Assembly (NCBI GenBank): GCA_030538255.1
Contig: JAUNUI010000006.1
Span: 62,001-126,000 of the forward strand
Direction of reading: 5' to 3'
Source: Pelistega sp.
GTDB taxonomy: Bacteria > Pseudomonadota > Gammaproteobacteria > Burkholderiales > Burkholderiaceae_B
Length of the DNA: 64,000 bases
Position numbers and translations under genes: made by a program. Positions 1-9,557 of the stretch are shown here, one piece after another. The notes below the pieces were generated by a model. It saw only the letters and a program-made list of their open reading frames with translations, had not been told where the DNA came from and made no database searches. The first letter of the stretch is position 1; each line of letters opens with the position of its first letter.

Positions 1-54
1 TGGGAGAGGGATGAAAGATCCTCTCTTTGTCTTAAATTTACAAAAAGGCAATAT

Positions 55-927
55 ATGTTCTTAAATAAAATTACCACACTTGCTATTTCTCTCCCTTTGC
101 TACTTGCCGCCACAGGATGTGCTACCACGGATCTTTCTCACACATACGATCCTAAAAAAAGCAAAGCCTTAAATATTGCTGATATGGGTGGCTTAGTCAC
201 TGGAATCGGTGACGCAGACATACCTAAAGACTCCACAGGTGCATTAACAGACTCTACTGCCTATGCCGCACTATCTGGCTATGTAGGAACGCTCACAGCC
301 CCTACTATCGGCGTAAACCCCCTCACAGGGGGTTTAATGGGCTTCTTCTCTATGTTAGCCACGCCAAAATCACATGGTGCTAGAAACTCTTTCTTTGCCT
401 TTATGCCAGCATCGGAAGCTGGTAGTCCTGATCAGGCAAGAGTAAAACTAAAAGAACATTTGACACTTTCCTTTCAAAAGACTTTGGTTGATTTTAATTT
501 GATGGATAAAGTAATTGGCTCTAATCCAAATGCACCTGACGATTATGCTATATATTTTGAAAAGGCTGAATGGGGATGTCCTAAATATGCAGAAACTAAA
601 TCACAATTAGATCTTTGTAGGATATTAATTCGAGTTAACAAGCCTGCTTTGTTAAATAATACGCCTCAAACAGACTGGCTTATAAAAGATAATCAATTTT
701 ATTATTTCTCAGGTTCTGGCGATCATTTTTATAATGACGTACATTTCAGTCTACAAAAAACAGCAAAACCACCTACGAAAAAAATGTTTACTCAAATGAG
801 TAAACACTTACCTGCTTGGGTCTACATTTATGTAGCCCCCAAGAAAAGTCTTGATGACGAAGGAAAACCTATTTCATTTCCCTATCTTTTAAATCAAGGG
901 AAGATGGAGTATTTTATTAAGCCCTAG
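55..927 (+). CDS. putative outer-membrane lipoprotein, unknown function
   Basis: The 290-residue product starts with a type II signal peptide: a short basic N-terminus, a hydrophobic core, and a lipobox LAATGC with Cys22 as the expected lipidation site. It is therefore probably anchored in the inner or outer membrane, facing the periplasm. After the lipobox there is a glycine-rich, weakly hydrophobic stretch (about residues 75-100) and a mixed alpha/beta region. I do not recognise the family. A possible ribosome site (AAGG) lies about 7 bases before the ATG. The gene stands alone upstream of the cmr operon, with 330 bases between them, so a link to CRISPR function is not shown. Base use is AT-rich like the cas genes that follow. 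Confidence 0.75.
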   Translation: MFLNKITTLAISLPLLLAATGCATTDLSHTYDPKKSKALNIADMGGLVTGIGDADIPKDSTGALTDSTAYAALSGYVGTLTAPTIGVNPLTGGLMGFFSMLATPKSHGARNSFFAFMPASEAGSPDQARVKLKEHLTLSFQKTLVDFNLMDKVIGSNPNAPDDYAIYFEKAEWGCPKYAETKSQLDLCRILIRVNKPALLNNTPQTDWLIKDNQFYYFSGSGDHFYNDVHFSLQKTAKPPTKKMFTQMSKHLPAWVYIYVAPKKSLDDEGKPISFPYLLNQGKMEYFIKP

Positions 928-1187
928 GTGATTTAATCACATAGTTAGTCCAATTTATACTGATGTAAGAATTGTCCCTCCTAGATGGCCTGTGCTTACT
1001 CTATGGGTATAAGATTAATTGCAAGTCAATATCCAAAGTGTTAGGGGGGATTATTGGTTTTATTATTACTGTTTGTGCTAAGTAAAATATCTTTATGTTT
1101 TTATTAATTTGTAACTTAATGCGTGGTACTATTCAGAAGTTATATTTAATAAATAAGAATATATTAAGTTCTAAATGATATTTTCAA

Positions 1188-1231
1188 ATTGCTTTAGCTT
1201 GCTTTTTTCGGTCAATGCAAGCTAGAGCAAT
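1188..1231 (+). promoter_or_regulatory. 15-bp hairpin in the leader of the cmr operon
   Basis: Arms at 1188-1202 and 1217-1231 pair over 15 positions with one G-U wobble, around a 14-base loop. The hairpin ends 27 bases before the cmr1 ATG, just ahead of its AAGGAG ribosome site. The only T-run is inside the loop, so it is not a normal intrinsic terminator on either strand. It could be a repressor operator or an RNA element in the leader; the function is inferred only from position. Confidence 0.5.
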
Positions 1232-1258
1232 ATATTTAAAAGAAGGCAAGGAGTCAAA

Positions 1259-2590
1259 ATGACATTTAGTTTTGCATTAAAGAAGCCTAATAAACTTGTT
1301 GCAACCTACGAAATAGTTACCCCTATGTTTATCGGTGATGTGGAACAAGAAGCGACTGCCATTAGTGCTTTAGCTTTCAAAGGAGGCTTGCGGTTTTGGT
1401 GGCGTGCTTTAGTTTGGTCAGAAATTCGTAATAGTATATTGAATAATAATAATGCCTTAAAGGAATTGCATCGACGAGAAGCCGAGTTATTTGGCAGCAG
1501 TGCAAATAATGACAAGAAGAAAATTTATGGCAAAGGGCGCCTACAGATAAGTGTCTTGCATAATCCACTGAAAACAACAAATAAAGGTGTAGTTCACCAG
1601 GAATTTGCTAACTGTAAAGCTGCTCGATATTTGGGTTATGGGGTTATGGAAGCATTTAATCGTCAAGGAGGCACAATTAGAGCAGGACAGCTAACAAGAT
1701 CATGTATTAACGAAAATCAAACGTTTCAAGTTGAGTTGAATAGTGCCGAAGAATTTGATAAAACCTTGATTTCTGCTTTGAAATTAATGGGTTTACTGGG
1801 TGGATTAGGTAGTAAAGCACGTAAAGGTTTGGGCAGTATTTCTTTAGTTTCGTTAAGTTTGCTTAATGGTAATGAAAGTCAATTATGGCAATCGCCTAAG
1901 ACATCAGCTGAATATATGAGCACGGTACAAGAACTACTCAAACGAATATCTATTAATGAGCAAGCACCGTTCTCTGCTTTTACCAATAACACAAAGATAT
2001 GGCAATTAGTTGACTCACAAAGAAATTTATATGTGGTTTTGGATAACTATGCTGTGCAATTAGTAAAGTATAGAAGCTGGGGAAATAACGGTAAGGTATT
2101 TGGTAAGGATGCAGAGAGGAATTTTAAAGATGATCATGATTGGTTCAAAGGCAATGAAAATCTAATAAGTACAACGTTTCACCCCCCAAGAGCTATGTTT
2201 GGCCTACCGCATAATTACTTCACAAAGGAAGGAGAAGCTAAAAGAGAGGCTTTAGTCGAATGGGGAACTAATACAAACGAAAAGAAAAACGAGAATGGTA
2301 GGAGAGCATCACCACTCTTTTTCCATGTACACAAGCTAAGTGGGGAAAATAAGCAATATATTGGCATTGCATTTTTACTAAAGGCTGACTTTTTAGATGG
2401 AGCAAAGCAAAAGGTTTTGTTAAATCAATTTACTGAAAGAGATAAAAGAAAACGCTTTATTGTGGAAAATAAAACCGTTCCCCTAAAAGAGGACTGGTCA
2501 GTTATTGAAAACTTCATCAATGGCCAAGAGACGAATACGGGTAATGTCCGTTTCCCACAGAAGAAACAGATTTTTCCATTTAATCAATAA
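1259..2590 (+). CDS. cmr1: type III-B CRISPR RAMP protein Cmr1
   Basis: Cmr1 is the RAMP (RRM-fold) subunit that caps the 3' end of the crRNA-Cmr complex and contacts target RNA. The 443-residue product opens with the family's typical N-terminus: a beta-strand, then TPMFIGDVEQE, then FKGGLRFWWRAL, the conserved Cmr1 signature. A glycine-rich RAMP loop (LGGLGSKARKGLGSI, about residues 180-195) follows. An AAGGAG site 5 bases before the ATG supports this start. It is first in a tightly spaced operon with cmr2 to cmr6, 11 bases before cmr2. Function is inferred from family motifs and the complete neighbouring set. Confidence 0.93.
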   Translation: MTFSFALKKPNKLVATYEIVTPMFIGDVEQEATAISALAFKGGLRFWWRALVWSEIRNSILNNNNALKELHRREAELFGSSANNDKKKIYGKGRLQISVLHNPLKTTNKGVVHQEFANCKAARYLGYGVMEAFNRQGGTIRAGQLTRSCINENQTFQVELNSAEEFDKTLISALKLMGLLGGLGSKARKGLGSISLVSLSLLNGNESQLWQSPKTSAEYMSTVQELLKRISINEQAPFSAFTNNTKIWQLVDSQRNLYVVLDNYAVQLVKYRSWGNNGKVFGKDAERNFKDDHDWFKGNENLISTTFHPPRAMFGLPHNYFTKEGEAKREALVEWGTNTNEKKNENGRRASPLFFHVHKLSGENKQYIGIAFLLKADFLDGAKQKVLLNQFTERDKRKRFIVENKTVPLKEDWSVIENFINGQETNTGNVRFPQKKQIFPFNQ

Positions 2591-2601
2591 GGTAAAGTTT
2601 T

Positions 2602-4512
2602 ATGTCTAATACTACTGATCAATATTTTCACTTTACCCTAGGTCCAGTACAAGGTTTTGTCGCACAAGCTCGCCGCACACGTGATTTTTGGGCAGGTTCG
2701 TTTTTGCTTTCTTGGTTAGCAGGAATAGCAATTAAAGCGGTAGAAAAACAAAATGGTACGATTCTATTTCCTGAAGCAGACGAGAGTTTTTTAAAATTTA
2801 TTTCTGGTAAAGGGCAAGGGTCTAAACCATTACAAGGCAGTATTCCGAATCGATTTAAAGCAAAAGTTCCTGCTGGTTTTAATGCCAGTTTAGTCGTTGA
2901 CTCAGTCCAACTTGCTTGGAAAGCACTTGCTGAAAAAATTTATCAAGCTGATCGAATATCGGAGTATGAGTTACCTGGAACGCGTGCTATTTGGGATCGT
3001 CAAGTAAATAATTTCTGGGATATGAGTTGGGCCTTGGTAGATGAGGAGGCAATATCTAATGTGCTGGATCGTCGTAAAAATTGGCGCAATCTCTATACGC
3101 CTAATGAGGCTGGTGTGAAATGTACTTTGATGCGTGACTGGCAAGAGTTATCAGGTGTAGAGGGAGTACGTAAAACGGATGCTAAGGAACGTAATGAATT
3201 TTGGGCGAATCTTGCTAGAGGTAAAGAAACTGACTTTAAAAGCAATGAATACTTATGCTCGATGGCGTTTATTAAGCGTCGATTTGTACATCATTTTGCA
3301 AGTTTTAAAGCTGATTTACCGACAGGGATATCGGTACATGGTTGGGAGGTGCCTAAATCTGTACCGTCAGTGTCTTACCTAGCAGCGGTACCTTGGTTTG
3401 CTAAGGTCTTAAATAAAGTAAATAAGGGGATATGTAATCCAGATGTGCTAAATAAGTTTGTGGATGCTGCTAGTGATTTGGTTTCATTGAATGAGTATTC
3501 GAGCAAAATCAGATCTTTGCAGGAGCAAATTAATGAGCCTCATGTCAGTAAAAGGGTGATAAGTGTCGATGGTAATGTATTTCATGAGTCAACACTTGAG
3601 AATATCAATATCTTTCCAGACGTGTCCTCGTCTTCTAAAGTTAAATCCGCCTTGAAAAATTTAGCTAAAGAAGCGAAAGTAGGTCCAGTGTCGCCATTCT
3701 ATGCTGTGCTTATGATGGATGGTGACAGCCTAGGTAAACATATGGGTCATCAGCAAAAACAAGTGGTGATTACTAAGGCATTGGATGCATTTACGAAACA
3801 AGTCCCAGATTTAGTTAGTCAAAACAATGGGTACCTGATCTATGCAGGTGGAGATGATGTGCTCGCCTTAGTGACTTTAGATGATGCCTTGAAGTGTGCT
3901 TTGGCGATTCGTGAAGCCTATATATCTGCCTTTAAAGAACAGACAGATAAAGTGAATATTGAAGATAATGAGTTTAAACCTACAATTTCTGCAGCCATTA
4001 GTTATGTCCATATTCGTACGCCTTTAAGTAATGTTCTGCATGATAGTCATGAGTTGTTAGATGATGTGGCCAAGTCGTATGCTGGGCGTGATGCGATTGC
4101 TGTTCGAGTATTGAAACCAGGTGGTGTTGCTTTGACTTGGGCTAAAAAATGGGAATTAGCAATCAACAAAAGACGTGATGATATGCACATCAATGATCTT
4201 GTTAATGACTTTATCAGTGAAGACAAAGATGATGAACAGTTTTCAAATAAGTTTTTCTATCGAATCCGTGAACGATTTTCTATGTTAGATGAGACGGAGT
4301 CAACGCTGAATAAAGACTTGAAAATTGATTTATTAACAGTTGATTATTGTCGATCAAAAGATAATAAGGTTGATTTCGAGGCGGCACGTCAAAAAGTGAG
4401 TAAGTTACTTGAGCAATGTATATCACCTAAAAAAGATCATCAAATTGATATCGATGGTGCACTATTTGTACGATTCTTAGCGCAAAAAGGCATTGAAGGA
4501 GGCCGAGTATGA
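2602..4512 (+). CDS. cmr2: Cas10-family large subunit Cmr2, HD domain absent
   Basis: Cmr2/Cas10 is the large subunit of type III-B complexes; its Palm domain makes cyclic oligoadenylates when target RNA is bound. The 636-residue protein starts directly with the Cmr2 N-terminal motif (FTLGPVQGFVAQARRTRDFW). The Palm cyclase has MMDGDSLGKH at 371-380 and the catalytic GGDD at 416-419. Many Cmr2 proteins are about 800-900 residues with an N-terminal HD nuclease. Here there is no room for one, and no HD motif is visible before the Palm. The protein should therefore signal but probably not cut DNA. Its stop codon overlaps the cmr3 start by 4 bases, suggesting translational coupling. Confidence 0.94.
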   Translation: MSNTTDQYFHFTLGPVQGFVAQARRTRDFWAGSFLLSWLAGIAIKAVEKQNGTILFPEADESFLKFISGKGQGSKPLQGSIPNRFKAKVPAGFNASLVVDSVQLAWKALAEKIYQADRISEYELPGTRAIWDRQVNNFWDMSWALVDEEAISNVLDRRKNWRNLYTPNEAGVKCTLMRDWQELSGVEGVRKTDAKERNEFWANLARGKETDFKSNEYLCSMAFIKRRFVHHFASFKADLPTGISVHGWEVPKSVPSVSYLAAVPWFAKVLNKVNKGICNPDVLNKFVDAASDLVSLNEYSSKIRSLQEQINEPHVSKRVISVDGNVFHESTLENINIFPDVSSSSKVKSALKNLAKEAKVGPVSPFYAVLMMDGDSLGKHMGHQQKQVVITKALDAFTKQVPDLVSQNNGYLIYAGGDDVLALVTLDDALKCALAIREAYISAFKEQTDKVNIEDNEFKPTISAAISYVHIRTPLSNVLHDSHELLDDVAKSYAGRDAIAVRVLKPGGVALTWAKKWELAINKRRDDMHINDLVNDFISEDKDDEQFSNKFFYRIRERFSMLDETESTLNKDLKIDLLTVDYCRSKDNKVDFEAARQKVSKLLEQCISPKKDHQIDIDGALFVRFLAQKGIEGGRV

Positions 4513-5690
4513 GTCAGCAATGGACGGTGAAATTCTCTCCAGTCGATACATGGTTTTTCAAAGAATCACGGAATATGGATGATAGTGGTGCGATTCTGAT
4601 GGAAAGCTTATTTCCTGCATCAATTAAAACCTTACTAGGAGCAATTCGTACCTATATTGGCAACGAGCGGCAAATTGATTGGTCAAACTTTAGCGCCGAT
4701 TCTGAATTTGCCAAAACGATTGGTTATGGTGAGCATGATTTGGGAGCCCTGGTATGTAATGGTTTTAGTCTAGAGAAGAATGGCGAGTCCCATTATGCAG
4801 CCCCACTTAACCTTGTTAGTAAAGATGGAATGTATGAATTCTTTGAAATTGGTCAAGCGGTACAAACAGATTTAGGTTTTTGTCGCTTACCAGAGATGAA
4901 AACTGTGGGGGGTAAGCCGCTAGAGAATCATTATTTGAGCAAAACTGATTGGGAATCTATATTGAAGGGTAAGCTACCTAGCTCAAGCATCGCTAAAACT
5001 CATACACAATTGCCTGGGGATCGCAAGAAATCAGATGTTATTTTAGTGAATGAACCACGCCTTGGTATTGCACGCAATAATCAGACGGGTAGTGTGATTC
5101 AAGGTATGTTATATCAGACAGAGCATTTGCGTTTGCAAGAAGGTTGGAGTATGTCTTTGCAGCTTCAAAGCAGCTTACCATTATTCGAAAACCAACAATC
5201 TAGCGATCTCATTCGCTTGGGTGGGGAAGGGCGTTTAGCGCACGTGGAGTTTAAACAAGCAGCGGCTGAACTTCCAGCAAAAGTGAGTGTTACACAGAAT
5301 ATGCTAGGGGTAATTATTTATTTGCTAACACCCTTGCCTGACCAAAGGGTTGATAATCAATTACCAGTCTTGCCTTTTTCTGATGTAAAGGTCAGTCAAT
5401 CTTCACAAACTCAGGCGCTTCAATGGGAAGGTTCTGTGGGTGACTTGAAGATTAAGGTTATAAGTGCCGTAGTGGGTAAGTCAATTCGTTTAGGTGGTTG
5501 GGATATGAAATTACATAAATCTACACCTGTACGCAGCTTTGTGCCTCCTGGTAGCTGTTGGTATGTTCAGACAGAGAGTCAAGAGCAAGCGCAACAGATC
5601 ATTGATGGTTTGCATGGTCAGTTTTTGACGTCTGGGATAGAACGGCAATATGGATATGGACAAGTGTTTGTCGGATTATGGCTTAAATAA
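4509..5690 (+). CDS. cmr3: type III-B CRISPR RAMP protein Cmr3
   Basis: Cmr3 binds the 5' handle of the crRNA and pairs with Cmr2 at the base of the Cmr complex. The 393-residue protein has the Cmr3 N-terminus: a strand followed by FSPVDTWFFKESRNMD, with the typical D-x-W/F-F-x-E/D-x-R pattern. SLFPASIKTLLGAIRTY (about 34-50) and a glycine-rich C-terminal segment (SGIERQYGYGQVFVG) follow. The ATG overlaps the end of cmr2 (ATGA) and is preceded by GGAGG. Identification rests on motifs and its place between cmr2 and cmr4. Confidence 0.92.
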   Translation: MSQQWTVKFSPVDTWFFKESRNMDDSGAILMESLFPASIKTLLGAIRTYIGNERQIDWSNFSADSEFAKTIGYGEHDLGALVCNGFSLEKNGESHYAAPLNLVSKDGMYEFFEIGQAVQTDLGFCRLPEMKTVGGKPLENHYLSKTDWESILKGKLPSSSIAKTHTQLPGDRKKSDVILVNEPRLGIARNNQTGSVIQGMLYQTEHLRLQEGWSMSLQLQSSLPLFENQQSSDLIRLGGEGRLAHVEFKQAAAELPAKVSVTQNMLGVIIYLLTPLPDQRVDNQLPVLPFSDVKVSQSSQTQALQWEGSVGDLKIKVISAVVGKSIRLGGWDMKLHKSTPVRSFVPPGSCWYVQTESQEQAQQIIDGLHGQFLTSGIERQYGYGQVFVGLWLK

Positions 5691-5723
5691 GGTTTAAATT
5701 TTCAAAGAATATTGGAGAAAGTA

Positions 5724-6617
5724 ATGACGAGTAAATTATTAGGTTTGTATGCGCAAACGTCTATTCATGCAGGTGCTGGACAGAACCAGGGAGTTGTCGA
5801 TTTACCTATTATGCGGGAAGAGCATAATGGTTGGCCGTGCATATTCGGTTCAGCAATGAAGGGAGCGATCCGAGCCGCATATGAAAAGAATAATAGCAAT
5901 GGTTCAAATAGAAGTGTAGAGGATATTTTTGGTAAGGCGGCAACGGATGAAAGCTATGCGGGAGCTTTGATGGTAAGTGATGCTCGTTTATTGCTATTAC
6001 CAATCCGCTCATTAACAACTCAATTTCGCTGGGTGACATGTCCAGATGCCTTACGTCGTTTAAAGCAAGATGCAGAGCGATTTGGCATAAAGTTAGATTT
6101 TGATATGCCAGAAATTACTAGTCCTGACAATGTACTTATCCATAGTGCTGAAACATCTGATAATAATCAGAGTTTGTACCTTGAAGAGTATCGACTAAAA
6201 ATTGAGAATACTGATTTCTCAAAATTAATCCATATACTATCATCGTTATCTGGTCGAGCCGAAAGTGATCTTGGAGCGCAGCTAGCTGTGGTGAGTAATG
6301 ATAATTTCACTTTTTTCGCTGAGCATTGTACCCCTGTTAATGCTCATATTGCATTAGACTCCGCTACGAAAACAACCCTTAACGGTGCTTTATGGTATGA
6401 GGAAACGCTACCACCTGAAACCTTAATGTATTTAGGCTTGTATGCCCAGGATGCGCGCAAAAAACAAGATACAACTTTGCTTGCATCAACCGTGTTGGAG
6501 AGTGTTTTAGATGGCTTAAAGTCGGCCTCATCAGACAAGCTTTATCTACAAGCTGGTGGCAATGAGACAGTAGGTATGGGTTGGTTTGCAGTACAAGAAT
6601 TAAAACAGGAGGTTTAA
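5724..6617 (+). CDS. cmr4: type III-B backbone RNase Cmr4
   Basis: Cmr4 forms the repeated backbone of the Cmr filament and cuts target RNA at 6-nt steps through a conserved aspartate. I start at ATG 5724 (297 residues) because GGAGAAA lies just before it; an in-frame TTG at 5712 lies inside that ribosome site. With this start the sequence QGVVDLPIMRE places the catalytic-type aspartate at residue 26, as in characterised Cmr4 proteins. GSAMKGAIRAAYE follows, and a glycine-rich ETVGMGWF segment lies near the C-terminus. RNA cleavage activity is thus likely intact. Cmr5 follows 3 bases downstream. Confidence 0.93.
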   Translation: MTSKLLGLYAQTSIHAGAGQNQGVVDLPIMREEHNGWPCIFGSAMKGAIRAAYEKNNSNGSNRSVEDIFGKAATDESYAGALMVSDARLLLLPIRSLTTQFRWVTCPDALRRLKQDAERFGIKLDFDMPEITSPDNVLIHSAETSDNNQSLYLEEYRLKIENTDFSKLIHILSSLSGRAESDLGAQLAVVSNDNFTFFAEHCTPVNAHIALDSATKTTLNGALWYEETLPPETLMYLGLYAQDARKKQDTTLLASTVLESVLDGLKSASSDKLYLQAGGNETVGMGWFAVQELKQEV

Positions 6618-6620
6618 ATT

Positions 6621-6983
6621 ATGTCGATTCAGACAGTAAGCCAATTAAGGGCTGAAGATGCTTTAAAACAACTAGGTGATGGAGCATTAAGCGAGATATT
6701 TGTTTCATACATTCAGCAATTACCTGTCATGATTCATCAGAATGGTTTAGGTCAGGCTGTGGCCTTTTATAAATCTAAAGGTGATGAGCATCTGAAAATT
6801 TATAATATTCTAAAAAATTGGTTATGCAAAGAGTCTAAAATTTTTGGTGCTGACAGGGCTAACAGTGATTTATTAAAGAATATTGTTGAAACAGATATGG
6901 CTAATTACCGTATGGCACAAAGTGAAGCGCAGGCATATCTGTATTGGTTGCGACATATTGCCAAGTCTAAGCCTAAAAAGTAA
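6621..6983 (+). CDS. cmr5: type III-B small subunit Cmr5
   Basis: Cmr5 is the small helical subunit that lines the target-RNA side of the Cmr filament. The 120-residue, predicted all-helical product has the usual length and features: an N-terminal RAEDALKQL helix, a VMIHQNGLGQAVAFYKSKG segment, and a C-terminal AYLYWLRHIAKSKPKK helix ending in basic residues. An AGGAGG site precedes the ATG. It sits between cmr4 and cmr6, its normal position. Confidence 0.93.
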   Translation: MSIQTVSQLRAEDALKQLGDGALSEIFVSYIQQLPVMIHQNGLGQAVAFYKSKGDEHLKIYNILKNWLCKESKIFGADRANSDLLKNIVETDMANYRMAQSEAQAYLYWLRHIAKSKPKK

Positions 6984-6993
6984 GGAGGTCGCA

Positions 6994-8238
6994 ATGAAAC
7001 TACCCCTCTATAAGAATTCTTCACATGATATCAATGATCTTATTCCAACAGATGATAAAAATTATGGCTTGCTTTTTGAGCGATTTTTTAATCATTATTA
7101 TGATGAGCAAAAGCCTAATGGATCAGACTGGGCGATCATTACAAACGACAGTGTAGATTCTAAAGGCGATTTTTTAAAAACTTTTAAGGGAAAAGCCTGT
7201 GGGAGCTCTCATGATATACAACGATACGCTGAGAATCAGTACAACCTGGTGGAGTCTCTAGGAGGTCTGTCGCTTGAGTTTGAATTGTCTAGTCATTTCG
7301 TCACTGGAACAGGTAATGCACATCCTGTTGAGAATGGCATGCTTTGGCACCCAACATTAGGAGTTCCTTACCTTACAGGATCACAAGTTAAAGGTATGCT
7401 TCGTACTGTAGTAGAACAATATTTTGACGGCTCATCAGAGGATAGGGACGCTCTTCTTATCGATTGGTTTGGAAGTAAATTAAAAGACTCAAAGAATCCA
7501 AAGAGTATGTTTTATAGCCAAGAGAAACAGGCCGAACTAAGTTCTCAAGCAGGGCGCTTTATTTTCTTTGATGCGATACCTGTGGATAGTGTCCAGTTAG
7601 GTGTTGATATTATGACGCCACATATGGGGGGCTGGTACGCCGCTGACTTTTTCCAACAAGATAGTCCTATATCTCATGAAACATTACCTGCTGATTGGCA
7701 TTCGCCCATACCGATTAAATTTTTAGTCGTTAAAAAGGCACGCTTTCTTGTAAGTATTGCTCCTCGTACTGCGGGTCAAAATCTAAGTACAGCTATTCAA
7801 GAGGCCAGCTTACAGCAGTTGATTGAAACATTACAGTATGCCTTATCGCTTGCAGGCGCCGGAGCTAAGACGCAAAACGGTTATGGTCAAATGAGTGAAG
7901 TCAAGAGTGGTTTTATTGATAAAATTTTAGAAAAAAATCAAGAATTGAGGAGAAGCCAAGCCATGGCGTTGATGTCGCCTGTGCAACAGCAGCTTACGAT
8001 AATAAGTGAGTTGTTGAGTACTATCACAAGCCGCCAGGCGGTTGGTAGTGAAAAATATCAAAAAATGATTGATCTCATAAAAACACTCTCTGAAATACCA
8101 TCAGATACATATAAACCTGACGATAAAATAATGGCACAAAAACTTCTTGCTCTCAAGAATCTAGAGAGTTATTTTAATTTAAATAAAAATCAATATAGAG
8201 ATAAAATAAAGCCGCATATAGAAAGTCTACTTGCCTAA
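6994..8238 (+). CDS. cmr6: type III-B CRISPR RAMP protein Cmr6
   Basis: Cmr6 is a RAMP subunit near the 3' end of the crRNA in the Cmr complex. The open frame extends back to 6883, but TAAGGAGGTC lies just before ATG 6994, so I choose that start (414 residues). The family motif TGTGNAHPVENGMLWHPTLG and the G-S-x-V-K-G-M-L-R-T helix are clear. A glycine-rich AGAGAKTQNGYGQM loop lies around residues 285-300. The last roughly 120 residues are a lysine-rich helical extension beyond the RAMP core. Confidence 0.92.
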   Translation: MKLPLYKNSSHDINDLIPTDDKNYGLLFERFFNHYYDEQKPNGSDWAIITNDSVDSKGDFLKTFKGKACGSSHDIQRYAENQYNLVESLGGLSLEFELSSHFVTGTGNAHPVENGMLWHPTLGVPYLTGSQVKGMLRTVVEQYFDGSSEDRDALLIDWFGSKLKDSKNPKSMFYSQEKQAELSSQAGRFIFFDAIPVDSVQLGVDIMTPHMGGWYAADFFQQDSPISHETLPADWHSPIPIKFLVVKKARFLVSIAPRTAGQNLSTAIQEASLQQLIETLQYALSLAGAGAKTQNGYGQMSEVKSGFIDKILEKNQELRRSQAMALMSPVQQQLTIISELLSTITSRQAVGSEKYQKMIDLIKTLSEIPSDTYKPDDKIMAQKLLALKNLESYFNLNKNQYRDKIKPHIESLLA

Positions 8239-8267
8239 TTTTTTAAGTTTTTATTGGATAGGATGCA

Positions 8268-9467
8268 ATGGCTATTGATTCATTAATTAGTTTTTTAGGG
8301 AAATCTGTGACAGGGTATCGCAATGCGACCTATCATTTTGATGACGGTTATCAAGTTTCGGTACCATATTTTGGTTTAGGCTTAGTGCAAAAAATAAAAC
8401 CGAAACGACTTATCTTAGTAGGCACGCCAAGTAGTATGTGGGATGTTTTCTTTGCCGATCAAAATAATCAAGATGATGCACTTCTAAGTGAGTTGTTTGA
8501 AGCCAGTCATTCAGGAACAGTAGATGAGAATTTATTGTCTAAGTGTTCTGATGTACTTGAAGAGCAACTCGGTTGCGAGGTTGTCAGTATTCTCATTGAG
8601 TTTTCGAAAGATGAGCGTGAACAAGTGGCTTTGTTGGCTAAATTATCTGAGGTAATTGCAGACAATGAGACACTAGCAATTGATGTAACGCATTCCTTCC
8701 GTCATCTACCAATGTTGGCCATGGTTGCCTCTCGTTTTTTAGAGAAAACACGCAACATCAGTACTGAGTCAATCTATTATGGTGCGCTTGAAATGACTGA
8801 TCCCATAACGAAATTAACGCCTGTTATTGAGTTAAATGGTTTGTTAAAAATGTTAGATTGGGTCGATGCATTAGCGAGTTTTGAGAAGAGTGGTGATTTT
8901 TCAGATTTTACTTCGTTATATGAACGAGAGGGATTAAATCAATTAGCCGGGCTTCTTGAACAAGCCTCTTTTTATGAGAGAACCAATCAGATTGCTCAAG
9001 CGAGAAAACCTTTGCAAGCGTTTTTAGCTCAAGAGGCCAATGCTAGTCAATCACCGATTATTGATCTTTTCAGTCCAGGCATAAGAAAGCGTGTCGAATG
9101 GGCTCAAGAGGCAAAGATTAGTGAAAGGCAAAGCAGTGTTGCGATGTACTACTTAGATAAAGGTGATTATTTAAGAGCGGCTACTTTAGGCTATGAAGCT
9201 GTCCTGACTAAAATTATTCAACAACAACCTGGAAATTCAGACGTTCAAAATTATTCTGTCCGGGAAAAAATTAAAAATCAAATTAGAGATAAGTCTATTG
9301 TTTTGTCACCCGAGGAATTGGCCTCTTTAAAGAATTTAAGTAATACGCGTAATGCGCTTGCCCATGGATCCCGCTCCACTGATGGGACTATTCAAAAGGC
9401 AATGAGTACAGAGAAAGAGCTACGCGATTTTCTTGCTGAAGCATTAGCGCAACTAAATAAAATATAA
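8268..9467 (+). CDS. Csx1/Csx2-type (TM1812 family) CARF-HEPN ancillary ribonuclease
   Basis: Proteins of this family sense cyclic oligoadenylate made by Cas10 with an N-terminal CARF domain and then degrade RNA with a C-terminal HEPN domain. In this 399-residue protein, VTGYRNATYHF and KRLILVGTPSSMWD are typical of the CARF N-terminus. DVTHSFRHLP at 139-148 is the DxTH-type signature of the TM1812/Csx2 group. The C-terminal half is helical and carries RNALAHG at 361-367, an R-x4-H HEPN catalytic motif. It lies 29 bases after cmr6 with its own weak ribosome site. Activator ring size is not readable from sequence. The effector role is inference from family and context. Confidence 0.88.
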   Translation: MAIDSLISFLGKSVTGYRNATYHFDDGYQVSVPYFGLGLVQKIKPKRLILVGTPSSMWDVFFADQNNQDDALLSELFEASHSGTVDENLLSKCSDVLEEQLGCEVVSILIEFSKDEREQVALLAKLSEVIADNETLAIDVTHSFRHLPMLAMVASRFLEKTRNISTESIYYGALEMTDPITKLTPVIELNGLLKMLDWVDALASFEKSGDFSDFTSLYEREGLNQLAGLLEQASFYERTNQIAQARKPLQAFLAQEANASQSPIIDLFSPGIRKRVEWAQEAKISERQSSVAMYYLDKGDYLRAATLGYEAVLTKIIQQQPGNSDVQNYSVREKIKNQIRDKSIVLSPEELASLKNLSNTRNALAHGSRSTDGTIQKAMSTEKELRDFLAEALAQLNKI

Positions 9468-9557
9468 CTATTTATAATCATCAGATTTAAATTAATCTTT
9501 AAAAAACATATTGCCACTGTTCGGCGCTCTACGAATAGGATGAGGATAATTAATAAT

